Virus record (IMG/VR): IMGVR_UViG_3300028600_000015
Location: 1 to 31,156 of that record
Reading direction: 5' to 3' (one strand)
DNA: 31,156 nucleotides
Source of the DNA: a virus
Shown here: positions 11,808-21,900 of the stretch, one piece after another
How the letters are laid out: the number at the start of each line of letters is the position of its first letter
Numbering within the stretch: the stretch's first letter is position 1
Made by a program: the position numbers and the translations under genes
The notes under the pieces: generated by a model
What the model saw: only the letters and a program-made list of their open reading frames with translations
Database searches by the model: none
What the model was told of the DNA's origin: nothing

Positions 11808-12635
11808 ATGAGTAAGAATCTATCTGCCGTAGCGTCGATTGAATTCGATAGCATGGTAAAACACGCTTATGCAACAAAAGGGCTTCTCAAGCCTTTCGTA
11901 ACTGTTCGTAACAATGTAGTTGGTGACACTTATAAATTCCGTAACATGGGTAAAGGTCTAGCTAACCAGAAGTCTACTTCTGATCTAGTCACTCCTATGG
12001 ACGTAACTTATGATTTCGCTATTGCTACTTTGCAAAACTGGAATGCTCCAGAGTACACTGATATTTTTGACGCAACTGAAGTAAACTTTGACGAGAAGCA
12101 AGAACTAGCAAGCACTATCGCTGGTGCTCTTGGTCGTCGTTCTGACCAACTAGTAATTGACGCAATGAATGCAAGCAGTGGTTCTACTGTTGCTCACGGT
12201 TCTGCGGCTTTAACTATGGCTAAGTTGACTGAAGCTCACGTAAACCTACGTGCCGCTGGTGTACCAAACGAAGGTCTTACTGGTGCAATCAATGCCGCTG
12301 GACTTGGTGGACTTCTCAAAGATGAGAAAGCTACTTCTTCTGATTATCAAACAGTTAAGGCTCTTGTAAGTGGTGACATTAACACTTTGCAAGGTTTCAA
12401 CATTGTTGTTCTTGATGATCGTTCTGAAGGTGGTTTGACTGTTGCTAGTAACACTGTTGACTCATTCTTCTTCGCGCGCGACGCTGTTGGTCTTGCTATT
12501 GGCATGGACATGAAAACTTCTGTTGATTGGATTGCAGATCGTACTTCATGGTTGAGCAACGGCTGTTTGAAAGCTGGCTCTGTTGTCCGTGACTCAAGCG
12601 GTGTCGTTAAAGTTGAATACAAAGATAACGTATAA
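11808..12635 (+). CDS. Major capsid protein
   Basis: The main shell protein, expected to have the HK97 fold. It begins MSKNLSAVASIEFDSMVKHA and shows MCP-like blocks VTVRNNVVGDTYKFRNMGKG, LATLQNW-type beta loop (ATLQNWNAPEYTDIFDATEV) and LGRRSDQLVIDAMNASSGST. Length is 275 aa. It lies between scaffold and tail-tube genes and has its own promoter, structured leader and GAGGA ribosome site. Codon choice shifts to T-ending codons (GCT, GTT, GGT, CGT) compared with neighbours, as expected of the most abundant protein. Confidence 0.88.
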   Translation: MSKNLSAVASIEFDSMVKHAYATKGLLKPFVTVRNNVVGDTYKFRNMGKGLANQKSTSDLVTPMDVTYDFAIATLQNWNAPEYTDIFDATEVNFDEKQELASTIAGALGRRSDQLVIDAMNASSGSTVAHGSAALTMAKLTEAHVNLRAAGVPNEGLTGAINAAGLGGLLKDEKATSSDYQTVKALVSGDINTLQGFNIVVLDDRSEGGLTVASNTVDSFFFARDAVGLAIGMDMKTSVDWIADRTSWLSNGCLKAGSVVRDSSGVVKVEYKDNV

Positions 12636-12646
12636 GGGGAAATATC

Positions 12647-12910
12647 ATGGCTTTTGCAAGATCAGGTTTATGCCGCATTGGCGGTTCAGGAACAGGTGGA
12701 AGCACTTGGCAGTATACTTCTACTGATGCTAAAACAGTTGTTGATAACGCAGATTACTTCCTTGACGCTATCAATGAGTTTAACATTGGTGATTTAATCA
12801 TCTGTAAAGATACTACCACTGCAACTGCTCCAGTAGTAACTATTACTTACATTAAGACCCAAACCGCTACAAGCATTACTGCGGCTGGTGGTACTACAGT
12901 AACAGCGTAA
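12647..12910 (+). CDS. Small virion-associated protein after the capsid gene (87 aa), decoration-like
   Basis: AAGGGG lies before the ATG. The product begins MAFARSGLCRIGGSGTGGST and contains WQYTSTDAKTVVDNADYFLD, then FNIGDLIICKDTTTATAPVV. The 'WxYxSxDAxxxV...YFxxa...GDxI' pattern is common in short proteins encoded right after podovirus and siphovirus capsid genes. It is beta-rich and Thr-rich, which suits a surface or decoration protein. It shares the capsid transcript, which ends at the terminator just downstream. The exact virion role is inferred. Confidence 0.68.
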   Translation: MAFARSGLCRIGGSGTGGSTWQYTSTDAKTVVDNADYFLDAINEFNIGDLIICKDTTTATAPVVTITYIKTQTATSITAAGGTTVTA

Positions 12911-12929
12911 GTAACAAAGTAAAACGTCT

Positions 12930-12952
12930 GGGGGGTTCGTCCCCCCTTTCTT
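12930..12952 (+). terminator. Terminator after the capsid genes
   Basis: Six G (12930-12935), loop TTCGT, six C (12941-12946), then TTTCTT. The very stable stem with a short U-tract should stop part of the capsid transcript and let some polymerase continue to the tail genes. Confidence 0.75.
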
Positions 12953-12967
12953 ACATAAAGGTTTATT

Positions 12968-13525
12968 ATGGCAAGCAAAATCCAGCTAATATCTAATGCG
13001 TTAATTTTAATTGGGGATTTGCCTATTACAACTTTAGTCGGCAACTCACGCGCTCAAACTGTTGCTAACAATCTGTATGACAACATCGTACAAAACGAAT
13101 TAACTAAATACCGTTGGGGCTTTGCTAAAAAGAAAGCACAGCTAGATTTAACAACAGAAACTCCAGTAGGCACTGAGTGGCAGTCTATCTACCAACTTCC
13201 TGCTGACCTCTTGTTTCTTATCAAAATTAATCCTCAAGTTAATTACACTATCTATGGCGACAAGCTATACTCAAATTCAACTGGCGCAATATACGCTGAT
13301 TACATTTACAACGCTCCAGAATCAGCATGGCCTGTATACTTTAGTAAGATGATTGAGTACAGACTTGCGATGGACTTTGCTCCATCTATCAGGGACAGTG
13401 CCGCATCTATGGAAGCTAACGCTGGTCAATATGTAAACGCTTCTCGAATGGCAAGATTTACTGATTCTCAACAATACCCAATAACCCCTATTACAGATCG
13501 TCCGTTTATTGATGTAAGGTTTTAG
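12968..13525 (+). CDS. Tail tubular protein A (T7 gp11-like)
   Basis: This is the ring between portal and nozzle. It begins MASKIQLISNALILIGDLPI and continues ...SRAQTVANNLYDNIVQNELT and YRWGFAKKKAQL, the usual gp11 N-terminal pattern ('ALixIGxxpI...a...yd.v...l....W.FA.k...L'). Length (185 aa) matches T7 gp11 (196 aa). The C-terminal part ends in QQYPITPITDRPFIDVRF. It follows the terminator by 15 nt, with an AAAGG ribosome site, and precedes tail tubular protein B by 2 nt, as in T7. Confidence 0.9.
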   Translation: MASKIQLISNALILIGDLPITTLVGNSRAQTVANNLYDNIVQNELTKYRWGFAKKKAQLDLTTETPVGTEWQSIYQLPADLLFLIKINPQVNYTIYGDKLYSNSTGAIYADYIYNAPESAWPVYFSKMIEYRLAMDFAPSIRDSAASMEANAGQYVNASRMARFTDSQQYPITPITDRPFIDVRF

Positions 13526-13527
13526 TT

Positions 13528-16389
13528 ATGGCGAAGTCGAAGTTTCTACAAAGTTCTTTTGTAAGCGGAGAGTTGTCACCATTACTTAAAGGCCGCGTTG
13601 ATCTTGAGCAATACTATCAGGGAATGCAAACTGCTGAAAACGTCCTTATCGTCCCACAGGGAGGGTTAAAGCGTAGAGCAGGCACACAACACGTAGATAC
13701 CGCAGAAAACATTGTAGCTCCTTTTATTTTTAGTGGATTAGGGCAATTATTTTCGTTTAATGTTACTTCTGGCTTGCCTGTTGTTGGCGCTACATATACA
13801 AATAATTCCTCTACTTTTACGGTGCTTTCTTTTACTGGAGCAAGTCTTCCATATACTGTCTACGCAGAAAGGACGGTTGGGACTAATAATCCTAGTGCTA
13901 GTGGTACTCTTACTAAAACAGTTAGTACACCTAACCTTGCATATTCTGCATTTACAACATTTACTTCAAGTATGCCTAGAGGCGGTACTGTTGCTAATAT
14001 TAATGACTTTGATCGGACAACGGTAGGACTAACAACAACTAATATTGGTGTATTAGGAACAACAGGACAATCTGCGCCAGATGATGAATATATAGTAGCT
14101 TTATATAATGTTCTTGGGACAACTGATAGAGGTGTGTTTATAGATGTTAAAGACATTAAACTAAGCGGAACTGGCTCTGGTCAATTTAAAATTCAAGTTT
14201 CTAGCAACGGTTCTTCTTGGACTACCGAAGAGACTTTAACTGTTACAGCAGAAGCGCAATCTATTCGTATTCGTTTAGATTCTGATTTTGTTGGTCAATA
14301 CTACAGAATAGTAAGAACTGGTGATACAGGCGACTTAGGAACTTTAAAAATACAACTTAGTGAGTTTAATGTTCTTTACTCAACAGGCAATGTTTCTGAC
14401 GTTAAGACGTTTGACTTTAGCATTGAGACAGACAGGCATTATTTATGTGTTGTTACTGGAGGTGCTGATACGTCACCTTCTTTTGGTAATATGTCTATTT
14501 ACAGAGTAACAGATCAAACATTTAACTTTGTTCCTGTAGCTTATTTGCCGTTACCTTTTAAGTCTACTGAAGTTGCAAACGTACGTGATGTGCAAACAGA
14601 AAATGTTATGTTAATGTTCCATGAGAATCATCATCCTAAAAGAATAATACACACAGGTTTATCTGCGTTTAGTGTTGACGACATTCCTTTTCTTAACGTG
14701 CCTCAGTACGATTATGATGATGCTTCTAGCCCTACACCTACAAGTTATGTAACAACGATGACATTAGGTCATTTTGAAACAGGCGATAGGTTTCAGATAG
14801 ATGTCGAGGGCGTGTTAAGTAAAAACATTACTTTTGCTGGAGATGCTAATGCTAATGAACAATCATCTTCTGCATTTAACATAGAGAAAAATTTACAAGA
14901 AATGCCTGTTTTTGGTGATACAGGTGTGTCTGTAAGCAGAACAGGAACAGCCGCATACACTATTACTATTTCTGGTGAGTCTACAAAAGAATTTGAATTG
15001 TTTTCTGGTTTTGCAACTTCAGACAGTGGCGGTACTGCTAACCAAATAGCTTTTGCTTTAGTTACGCAAGGAGTGGCTAGAAAAGAAGACGTATGGTCTT
15101 CAACTAGAGGATACCCTAAGACAGCCGCATTCTATGCAGGAAGGTTATGGTTAGGTGGTACAAAGTCTAAGCTACAGAGTTTGTTTGCATCTAGGTCTGG
15201 ATCGTTCTTTGATTTCTACACAGAAGAAGGTGATGATGACGAGGGTATCTTTACAACAATATCCTCAAGACAGCTAACAGAGATTATCGACATTAACCCT
15301 GATCGTGGCCTACAGGTGTTTACAGCAGGGGCAGAGTTTATTGTTAAGGGTAATACTCCGTCTGACATTACTATTGAAGCGCAAACACAGCATGGAGCAT
15401 CTTTCTTAGAGGTTAAGTCAGTAGATGGTGCAACATTATTTGTAGACCAAAACGGTAGAACACTACGATCTTATCTGTATAACTACAATGAAGATGCTTA
15501 TAACAGTACAGACATCTCTGTGTTGTCCTCACAGCTTATTGATAATCCAGTAGACTTAGGATCTTTAACAGGATCATTGTCTGAAGATGCTAACTGGGTA
15601 TTTATTGTAAACCAAGATGGCACTTCTAGTATTTTAAATACGCTTAGATCACAAGACATTAATGGTTTTACTAAGTGGATTAATGGAGATACTAACTCTG
15701 CATACCCTCTCAAGACTGTATCGGTATCTGTTGTTAACAATGATTTATTCTTAGTAAACAAAAGAACAACTGACACTACTACTACTTACACAATAGAAAA
15801 GTGGGACTTTGACTACCTAATGGACTCATCTGTTAGACTTGAAACCAGTTTAAGTATAAGTGGAAATAATTTATCTTTAGCTTCACATCATTTAGATGGA
15901 GAGACAGTTAGTGTTGTAGCAAGAGGAACAACATTAGATAACCGCGTAGTACAGGTTGACCCTGCTTCTGGATACATTATTTTAACTGATGAAGAAAAGT
16001 CATTTATCCTTGAGCAAGACCCTTCTACTGGTGTTATTGACGTAGAGGTAGGTTATAACTTTACGCCTAAGATTGTGGGTATGCCTTTGAATACTAATTC
16101 AAATAGGATTGCAGGACAAAACCAAATGCGTGAGAAGAAGATTAATCGCATGAATCTAAGAGTGTATGAAAGCTCAGGTGTGTATATTGATGGTAATCCT
16201 GTACCTATTAGACAGTTTGGTGATGCGGCTAACTCGCCATTAGATTCCAATCTTCCTAAACAAACTGGTATTATACAAGATAACAATGGCGGTAATGGAT
16301 GGGATATAGAGGTACAGCCAGAGATTACTATTCCTGAGCCTACACCGTTCCACATACAGGCTATAGAATACGAGGTAGAATCATCTTAA
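13528..16389 (+). CDS. Tail tubular protein B / tail nozzle (T7 gp12-like) with an inserted domain
   Basis: The nozzle protein to which tail fibres attach. The N-terminus SFVSGELSPLLKGRVDLEQY (10-29) and PQGGLKRRAGT (43-53) are diagnostic. Later blocks such as VWSSTRGYPKTAAFYAGRLW and TAGAEFIVKG fit the nozzle propeller. At 953 aa it is about 160 aa longer than T7 gp12 (794 aa). The extra material appears to lie at about residues 76-290, just after the first propeller strand; it contains FKIQVSSNGSSWTTEETL, YYRIVRTGDTG and IQLSEFNVL, a discoidin-like (F5/8 type C) jelly-roll pattern. It may bind surface sugars. Confidence 0.9.
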   Translation: MAKSKFLQSSFVSGELSPLLKGRVDLEQYYQGMQTAENVLIVPQGGLKRRAGTQHVDTAENIVAPFIFSGLGQLFSFNVTSGLPVVGATYTNNSSTFTVLSFTGASLPYTVYAERTVGTNNPSASGTLTKTVSTPNLAYSAFTTFTSSMPRGGTVANINDFDRTTVGLTTTNIGVLGTTGQSAPDDEYIVALYNVLGTTDRGVFIDVKDIKLSGTGSGQFKIQVSSNGSSWTTEETLTVTAEAQSIRIRLDSDFVGQYYRIVRTGDTGDLGTLKIQLSEFNVLYSTGNVSDVKTFDFSIETDRHYLCVVTGGADTSPSFGNMSIYRVTDQTFNFVPVAYLPLPFKSTEVANVRDVQTENVMLMFHENHHPKRIIHTGLSAFSVDDIPFLNVPQYDYDDASSPTPTSYVTTMTLGHFETGDRFQIDVEGVLSKNITFAGDANANEQSSSAFNIEKNLQEMPVFGDTGVSVSRTGTAAYTITISGESTKEFELFSGFATSDSGGTANQIAFALVTQGVARKEDVWSSTRGYPKTAAFYAGRLWLGGTKSKLQSLFASRSGSFFDFYTEEGDDDEGIFTTISSRQLTEIIDINPDRGLQVFTAGAEFIVKGNTPSDITIEAQTQHGASFLEVKSVDGATLFVDQNGRTLRSYLYNYNEDAYNSTDISVLSSQLIDNPVDLGSLTGSLSEDANWVFIVNQDGTSSILNTLRSQDINGFTKWINGDTNSAYPLKTVSVSVVNNDLFLVNKRTTDTTTTYTIEKWDFDYLMDSSVRLETSLSISGNNLSLASHHLDGETVSVVARGTTLDNRVVQVDPASGYIILTDEEKSFILEQDPSTGVIDVEVGYNFTPKIVGMPLNTNSNRIAGQNQMREKKINRMNLRVYESSGVYIDGNPVPIRQFGDAANSPLDSNLPKQTGIIQDNNGGNGWDIEVQPEITIPEPTPFHIQAIEYEVESS

Positions 16390-16433
16390 ATCAAGTAGCA
16401 AAGCAAGATGAGATATTAAAACTACAGTCATTG

Positions 16434-16763
16434 ATGTTACAAGGTGATACTGTAGAGTTAGAAACCAAGCATCATTTTAGTGATGGCTTATATGCAAGAG
16501 AGTTGTTTATACCTGCTGGCGTATGTTTGGTCGGAGCGTTACACAAGACGACTCACTTGTACATGGTGGTAAAGGGTAGATGTAAGGTGTCTAGCCAATT
16601 TGGTAACTTGGATATAGAGGCTCCGTTTATGGGAGAGACTATTCCGCAAACTAAGCGTGTTATATACGCTGAAACAGACTGTGTATGGATTACGTATCAC
16701 CCTACACACTTAACTGATATAGACGAGATAGAAGCGGCTTTGTTAGAGCCAGAGGATATTTAG
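16434..16763 (+). CDS. Small cupin-like protein (109 aa)
   Basis: The pattern YARELFIPAGVCLVGALHKT followed by HLYMVVKGRCKVSSQFGN and AETDCVWITYHPT is a single-domain beta barrel with a cupin-like 'G...H....y.v..G...v' core. There is an in-frame TTG just before ATG 16434 and no clear ribosome site, so the start is uncertain. It lies 44 nt after the nozzle gene and directly before an internal virion gene (no gap). Many podoviruses have a short protein of this kind here. Whether it binds a metal or sugar is unknown; only one or two metal-type His are visible. Confidence 0.65.
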   Translation: MLQGDTVELETKHHFSDGLYARELFIPAGVCLVGALHKTTHLYMVVKGRCKVSSQFGNLDIEAPFMGETIPQTKRVIYAETDCVWITYHPTHLTDIDEIEAALLEPEDI

Positions 16764-17222
16764 ATGACTTTTGGAATAGTGGCGGCATTAACCGCAATAG
16801 GTAGTGGAAGTGCCGCTGTAGGTGCGGCAGTAGCCGCGACAGCCGTAGGAACAGGGCTTAATGTTTACGGTCAAGTTGAATCTGGCAAAGCGCAACAAGA
16901 TGCTTTAGAAGAGCAAGCTAGACAAGAAAAGATTGCGGCTGAAGGGCGTGAACTAAAAAGACGACAAGAGTTAAGCAAAGTCCTTGCATCTAACATTGTT
17001 AGTGCGTCTATGTCTGGAGAAACAGGTGAAGGATCTACTGCTAGTCTTTCTTTAGAAACTGCTAAACAAATAGGCACAAGTGAAGCAATGATAGGATTAA
17101 CTGAAAGGTTAGCCGAAGCACAAACATTAAGAAAAGCTAGAATGGCTAGAGGAACTGCTAATATTGGCGCGGCATCTACTTTGCTTAAAGGTACGGCAAA
17201 AGTTGCAAACGCGTTTGCATAA
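16764..17222 (+). CDS. Internal virion protein, T7 gp14-like (152 aa)
   Basis: A hydrophobic, Ala/Gly-rich N-terminus (MTFGIVAALTAIGSGSAAVG then AAVAATAVGTGL) is followed by a long coiled-coil (GKAQQDALEEQARQEKIAAE, GRELKRRQELSKVLASNI). A GETGEGSTASLSL loop and a second helix come after that. This is the usual pattern of podovirus gp14-type internal proteins ejected first to form a pore in the outer membrane. Length is near that of T7 gp14 (196 aa). It is the first of three internal virion genes in T7 order (14-15-16). Confidence 0.8.
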   Translation: MTFGIVAALTAIGSGSAAVGAAVAATAVGTGLNVYGQVESGKAQQDALEEQARQEKIAAEGRELKRRQELSKVLASNIVSASMSGETGEGSTASLSLETAKQIGTSEAMIGLTERLAEAQTLRKARMARGTANIGAASTLLKGTAKVANAFA

Positions 17223-17242
17223 CTGATACATAGGAAACAATA

Positions 17243-18931
17243 ATGGCTAAACGACCTAGACAACAACGTATTCTATCTTACGGAGAGTTCCGCCCTACTG
17301 GTGTAGATGACTCTGCGGCTAGGCGTATGCAGGCTCTAGCAGGCTTAGGAGAGACTGTAGCAGGCGTTGCTGAACAGTTTGGAAGGGCTAAGGCTACCGA
17401 GTTGGCTCCTGAGCAAGCACAGCAGGCCGCTGAAAAAGCAATAGAAGAAGGTGAGGAGTTAAAGAAAAGAGATCCGTTAGCGTGGGGCGCTACAGCTTAC
17501 AACAATCAATTAATTCAAGGTTATGCGGCTGGCATACAAAATGAAACTAGTGACATGATTGCTAGAGTAGCAACAGAAAATCCTAATGACTTTACAGCGT
17601 TTCAAAAACAAGTAACTGAAGGCTATAAGGGTTTGTCTGCTAATTTACCAGTAGAGGCCAAAGCTAGTGTAGATAACTATTTTTATCGCTCGTCCAATAC
17701 TGCTGGCAATAAAATAATTAAAGAGCAAGCTAAAAATGCAATTAGAGATTCTAAAATAGAAATTACTCAAGCAGGTATTAATTTTTATAACGAGCAAAGT
17801 AACCTTGCTTCTGAAGGTGATGCTGAAGGTTTAGCTCAATCTATACTCGACCAAGATAACGCTGTTATATCTGCTGGCCCAGATGTTGTTAATTTTGAAG
17901 AATACTATAAAGAAAAAGAAAAAAGAATGGCTGACTATAGGCAGGCTGGAGTCCTAGGCGAGCTACGAAGAGACATTATTAACAACCCAGAATTAGAAAA
18001 CAAACCAAAAGAAAAAATTACAATTTTAAATAACTCGCTTGCTGGTTTAAAAGAAATGACTGTTTTAAAGGTTCTTGATCCAGAAGATCCAACTAAAATG
18101 GTAAGCGTTGATGAAAAAGAGCGCAAGTCTATTATTGCCGCTGTTGAGTCTGAAATTAAAGACTATAAAGATTTGGTTAAACAGCAGATTACTAAGAATA
18201 CGTTGCTAGACACAATTAATAGTGTTGACAACTATATGGCAATGTCTTCTTCTGTAGAAGATACAGAAATAGATGCTGATGAAAGATTATTAGAAATTGA
18301 TAGAGCAGAAAAAGACGGTAAGTTAAAAACCGAGCAAGCAAGTATTTTAAGAAGATATGTAAAGTCTGAAAAAGCTGTAAATGCAAAAACAAATAGTTCA
18401 ATCTATGGAGCTATTATTGACCGCATATATGGTCTTAATGCTGACCTTTCATTGCAAGCAAACAATGCTGACTATTTAGAAGGCGTACAGTCTATTGACG
18501 AGTTCATTAAAGAAGAAAGAACTGCTGGAAATCTTAATAGAGATGATGAATTAAAACTCAATAGGGAGATGCGTAATTTAACAGCCGCTAAAAAAGCAGG
18601 TGCGCTTGCTGGATTGTCTGCAAGATATGGTGCGGCTAATAGAATTATTAATGACAATAGCCCTCCAGAATTAAGAAATGATATTAGAGCGCGAATTTTT
18701 GATCGAGTTCAAGATGATGTGAGAAGCGCGGAAGAAGCTGGAGAAGAGTTAAAGAGCCGTGATGTGTATAAGTTATGGGAAAAGTATGCACTATCTACAT
18801 CTACAGAAGTGATAGATGAAGAGCGACAACGATCTCAAGAAAGCATTCGAGATGTTTTAAGCAGAACACAGGCCACACCCCCTGCTGGAGCCGTTATTAT
18901 TAAGTTTGATGCTCAAGGGAATAGGATTTAA
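17243..18931 (+). CDS. Internal virion protein, T7 gp15-like (562 aa)
   Basis: AGGAAAC precedes the ATG. The product begins MAKRPRQQRILSYGEFRPTG and continues with long, charged helical stretches without membrane segments or signal peptide. KRDPLAWGATAYNNQLIQGY and YKGLSANLPVEAKASVDNYF fit the gp15 class, which forms the periplasmic part of the ejection tube. It is shorter than T7 gp15 (747 aa). Assignment rests mainly on order between gp14-like and gp16-like genes and on composition, since this class diverges rapidly. Confidence 0.78.
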   Translation: MAKRPRQQRILSYGEFRPTGVDDSAARRMQALAGLGETVAGVAEQFGRAKATELAPEQAQQAAEKAIEEGEELKKRDPLAWGATAYNNQLIQGYAAGIQNETSDMIARVATENPNDFTAFQKQVTEGYKGLSANLPVEAKASVDNYFYRSSNTAGNKIIKEQAKNAIRDSKIEITQAGINFYNEQSNLASEGDAEGLAQSILDQDNAVISAGPDVVNFEEYYKEKEKRMADYRQAGVLGELRRDIINNPELENKPKEKITILNNSLAGLKEMTVLKVLDPEDPTKMVSVDEKERKSIIAAVESEIKDYKDLVKQQITKNTLLDTINSVDNYMAMSSSVEDTEIDADERLLEIDRAEKDGKLKTEQASILRRYVKSEKAVNAKTNSSIYGAIIDRIYGLNADLSLQANNADYLEGVQSIDEFIKEERTAGNLNRDDELKLNREMRNLTAAKKAGALAGLSARYGAANRIINDNSPPELRNDIRARIFDRVQDDVRSAEEAGEELKSRDVYKLWEKYALSTSTEVIDEERQRSQESIRDVLSRTQATPPAGAVIIKFDAQGNRI

Positions 18932-18943
18932 TAAGGGAATTTA

Positions 18944-21900
18944 ATGCCAAAATATGCAGAGTTAGCAGATGGTCGTGTCTTAGAATTCCCTGATGAAGCG
19001 TCAGATCAGGTTATGAACGATGCTGTTGCACGTTTTATACAGAGCGTTGATACCGAAGACCGCATAGCTATTGATGTCCCAGAAGAAACAGGTGAAATAT
19101 TTTTTGAAGATATTGGCCCTAGTGTTATGCAACAAAATGAAGCCTCTATTAATAATGCAATTACATTTGATAGCACAGAAGAGAATGGCTTACCTCTTAT
19201 AGAACAGCGAGAGGAAGAACGAAATAGCACTGTAGAACTTGCTCGATCTAGGTTTCCTAAACACACTGTTGATATGTGGCTAAACAATCCTATTGGCATT
19301 GGTGAAGTAGGTGATTTTATAGATTGGTCACAAATTCTTCCTGCTGGTGGGATTGTGCAAGGCGCTGAAGCTGTTGGTTTGTTGCGTATATCAGACAGGA
19401 TTCGTGAAGGCCAAGATGTTTCTGAGGCAGACAAGCAATACTTAGATAAGTGGCTAGACAAGTCTATAGAGATGGAAGTCAGAGGCATGACCTTTGGCGG
19501 CAAGTTTAGGTACTATGGAGAGCAGATTCCTGCGTTTGTAGCAGAGTTTGCGGCTACAGGCGGTGTTGGTAAGAGTGTTCAAGTAGCGGCTCTTAAAACG
19601 ACTCAGGAGCTTGTTAAAAGCCGTGTATTAGGGCAGGTAGCTGGAGCAACAGCAAGGGTAGCAACACAGAGTGCTATGCTTATGCCAGTACAAGGATATA
19701 AAGCATACGGCAATATACGCATTTCGCAAGGCTTAGAGATCTCTGAAACAGGCCAGTTAATATTTCGTGAAGCTAAAGAAAGCCCAGCCATAAGTGCATT
19801 AAAAGCATACGGATATGTAAGTGCTGAAATAGCGGCTGAGTTAACAGGTCTAGCTGTAGCGTCAAAGCTAAGTAAATCTGTGCGTTTCCAAAAAGGCAAA
19901 GTCGCTCTTGCAAGTGGTGCGATTACTAGCATCAATAAACTTCCAGCTAATTTGAAAAACAATCTATACAAAGCGTATCAGCTAATTAAGCCTAATGCTC
20001 GCATGTCAGAAGTATTTACTAGGGCTGGCTGGAATGGCATGTTAATGGAACTAGGTGAGGAAAGAGTTGCTGACATTCTGCGAGAGTCTGTTAATTTAGC
20101 CCTGACTGAAGGGTACACAATGGCTGACGTACTTGAAGGCATAACGCCTGATGCAGAGCAGTTGTTGCTTGAGTCTGGTTTAATTATGACCATGGGTGGT
20201 ACAAAAGCAGGGGCATCAGCGGCAGTTAATTTATTAGTTCGCAAGGGGATGGCTCTTGAAGACGCTCAGAAATCAGTAGATCAGTTAACTTCTTTAGAGC
20301 AAGACGCGTTAGTTGATGACCAGCTTACTGTTGATGACACTCCTTTAACAGATGAAGGCGTAGAAATAACTGTAGACCAAGCCATAGAAGAGTCTATTGA
20401 AAATATAGACAACCCTGCACCTGACCTTATAACTAGCGCACAACAAGACCAACTAAGTGCTGGTAAAGAGCCAGATACTATTGCGGCAGATGAAAGTATT
20501 TTTGATGAAGTATACTATAAGTGGATTGACGATCTAGGTGCGTTAGTAGATGTTGCAAAGGAAGCGGCAAAGAGAGGTAAAGAAACTTTCTTAGAGAATA
20601 GTGTGCGCTTGTATGCTGGTGTAACAGGCATGGCTCTTAGTTCACTTAACAACGGAACAACTGTTTTAAATGAGAAGGGAGAGCTGATTGAGACAGGAAA
20701 AGGATTAAAGTCTATATTAAATGATTTTGACTTTAACGCTATGCGTATTGAGAGAGATCCGAAAAAGAGAAAGAAAGACTTAATTGATTACTTAATTGCG
20801 CGTAGGTATGCCCTAGACCTAAAGGACAGGGATGATGTAAAGATTACTGAAAAGCAAAAAGAAAAGTCTATTAAAGATTTAGCTAGAATTAGTGAAAAAT
20901 ATGGTGAAGACATTGTATTGCTAGACACTTCTGCACAAGAGATATACGACTACCAAGACAGAATGCTACAAATGCTAGTGTCTTTTGGTGTTATGTCGCA
21001 AGATAAGTACAACACTATTAAAGCAGAGAATCCTAACTACATTCCTTTCCAAAGAGTTATGGATGAAGAGTATGGTGAAACAGCAGGACTGCAAGGATTG
21101 CAGGTAAAAGCAGGCACTACGTTTGCTGGTAAAAAGTTAGGGCAAGTAATTAAAAAAATAGAAGGTAGCGACAAAGAAATTGTTGACCCAATAGAATCTA
21201 TCATAAGAAATACTATGAGGATTACTGACATTGCTTACCAGAACCGTGTAGCTAATCAGCTAGTGGATCTTGCAGATGTTATGCCTGAATACATTAGCAC
21301 TACCAAGCCTGCAATGAAAACGGTAACAGATCCGAAAACAGGAACAAAAATATCGAGACCTCGAGAAACGCAACCTGCGGATGTAATTACAGTTTTAGTA
21401 AAAGGAAAAAGAAAATATTACAAAGTGCATCCATCTCTTGTTGCCGCAATGACATCTATGTCACCACAAGAAATTACAGGTCTTGGGTGGTTGTTAAGTA
21501 GACCTGCAAGTATTTTGCGTACTGGTGCAACTATTGTTCCAGAGTTTATGGCTAGAAACTTTATTAGAGATGTACATGGATCTTATGTATTAAGTGAAGC
21601 TAGACCAAATGTTATTGACGTAGTTAAGGGATTAACCGCTCGAATTGGCAAGAACGACTTGTATGAAAGGTGGCGAGCGTCAGGAGCATCATTTAACAGC
21701 TACATGAATATGTCTGACAAGGGTGTGCAGAATGCTTATGCAGAGATTTTTAAAGAAGAGGGTAAGCTAAAAAGATATCTGAAGAACCCATTAAATTTAC
21801 CGCAAGACATTGGTGCTGTAATTGAGCAAAGTGTACGAATAGGAGTTTACAACGCGGCTAAAAGAAAAGGAATGACAGATGCTGAAAGTGCTATGGAAGC

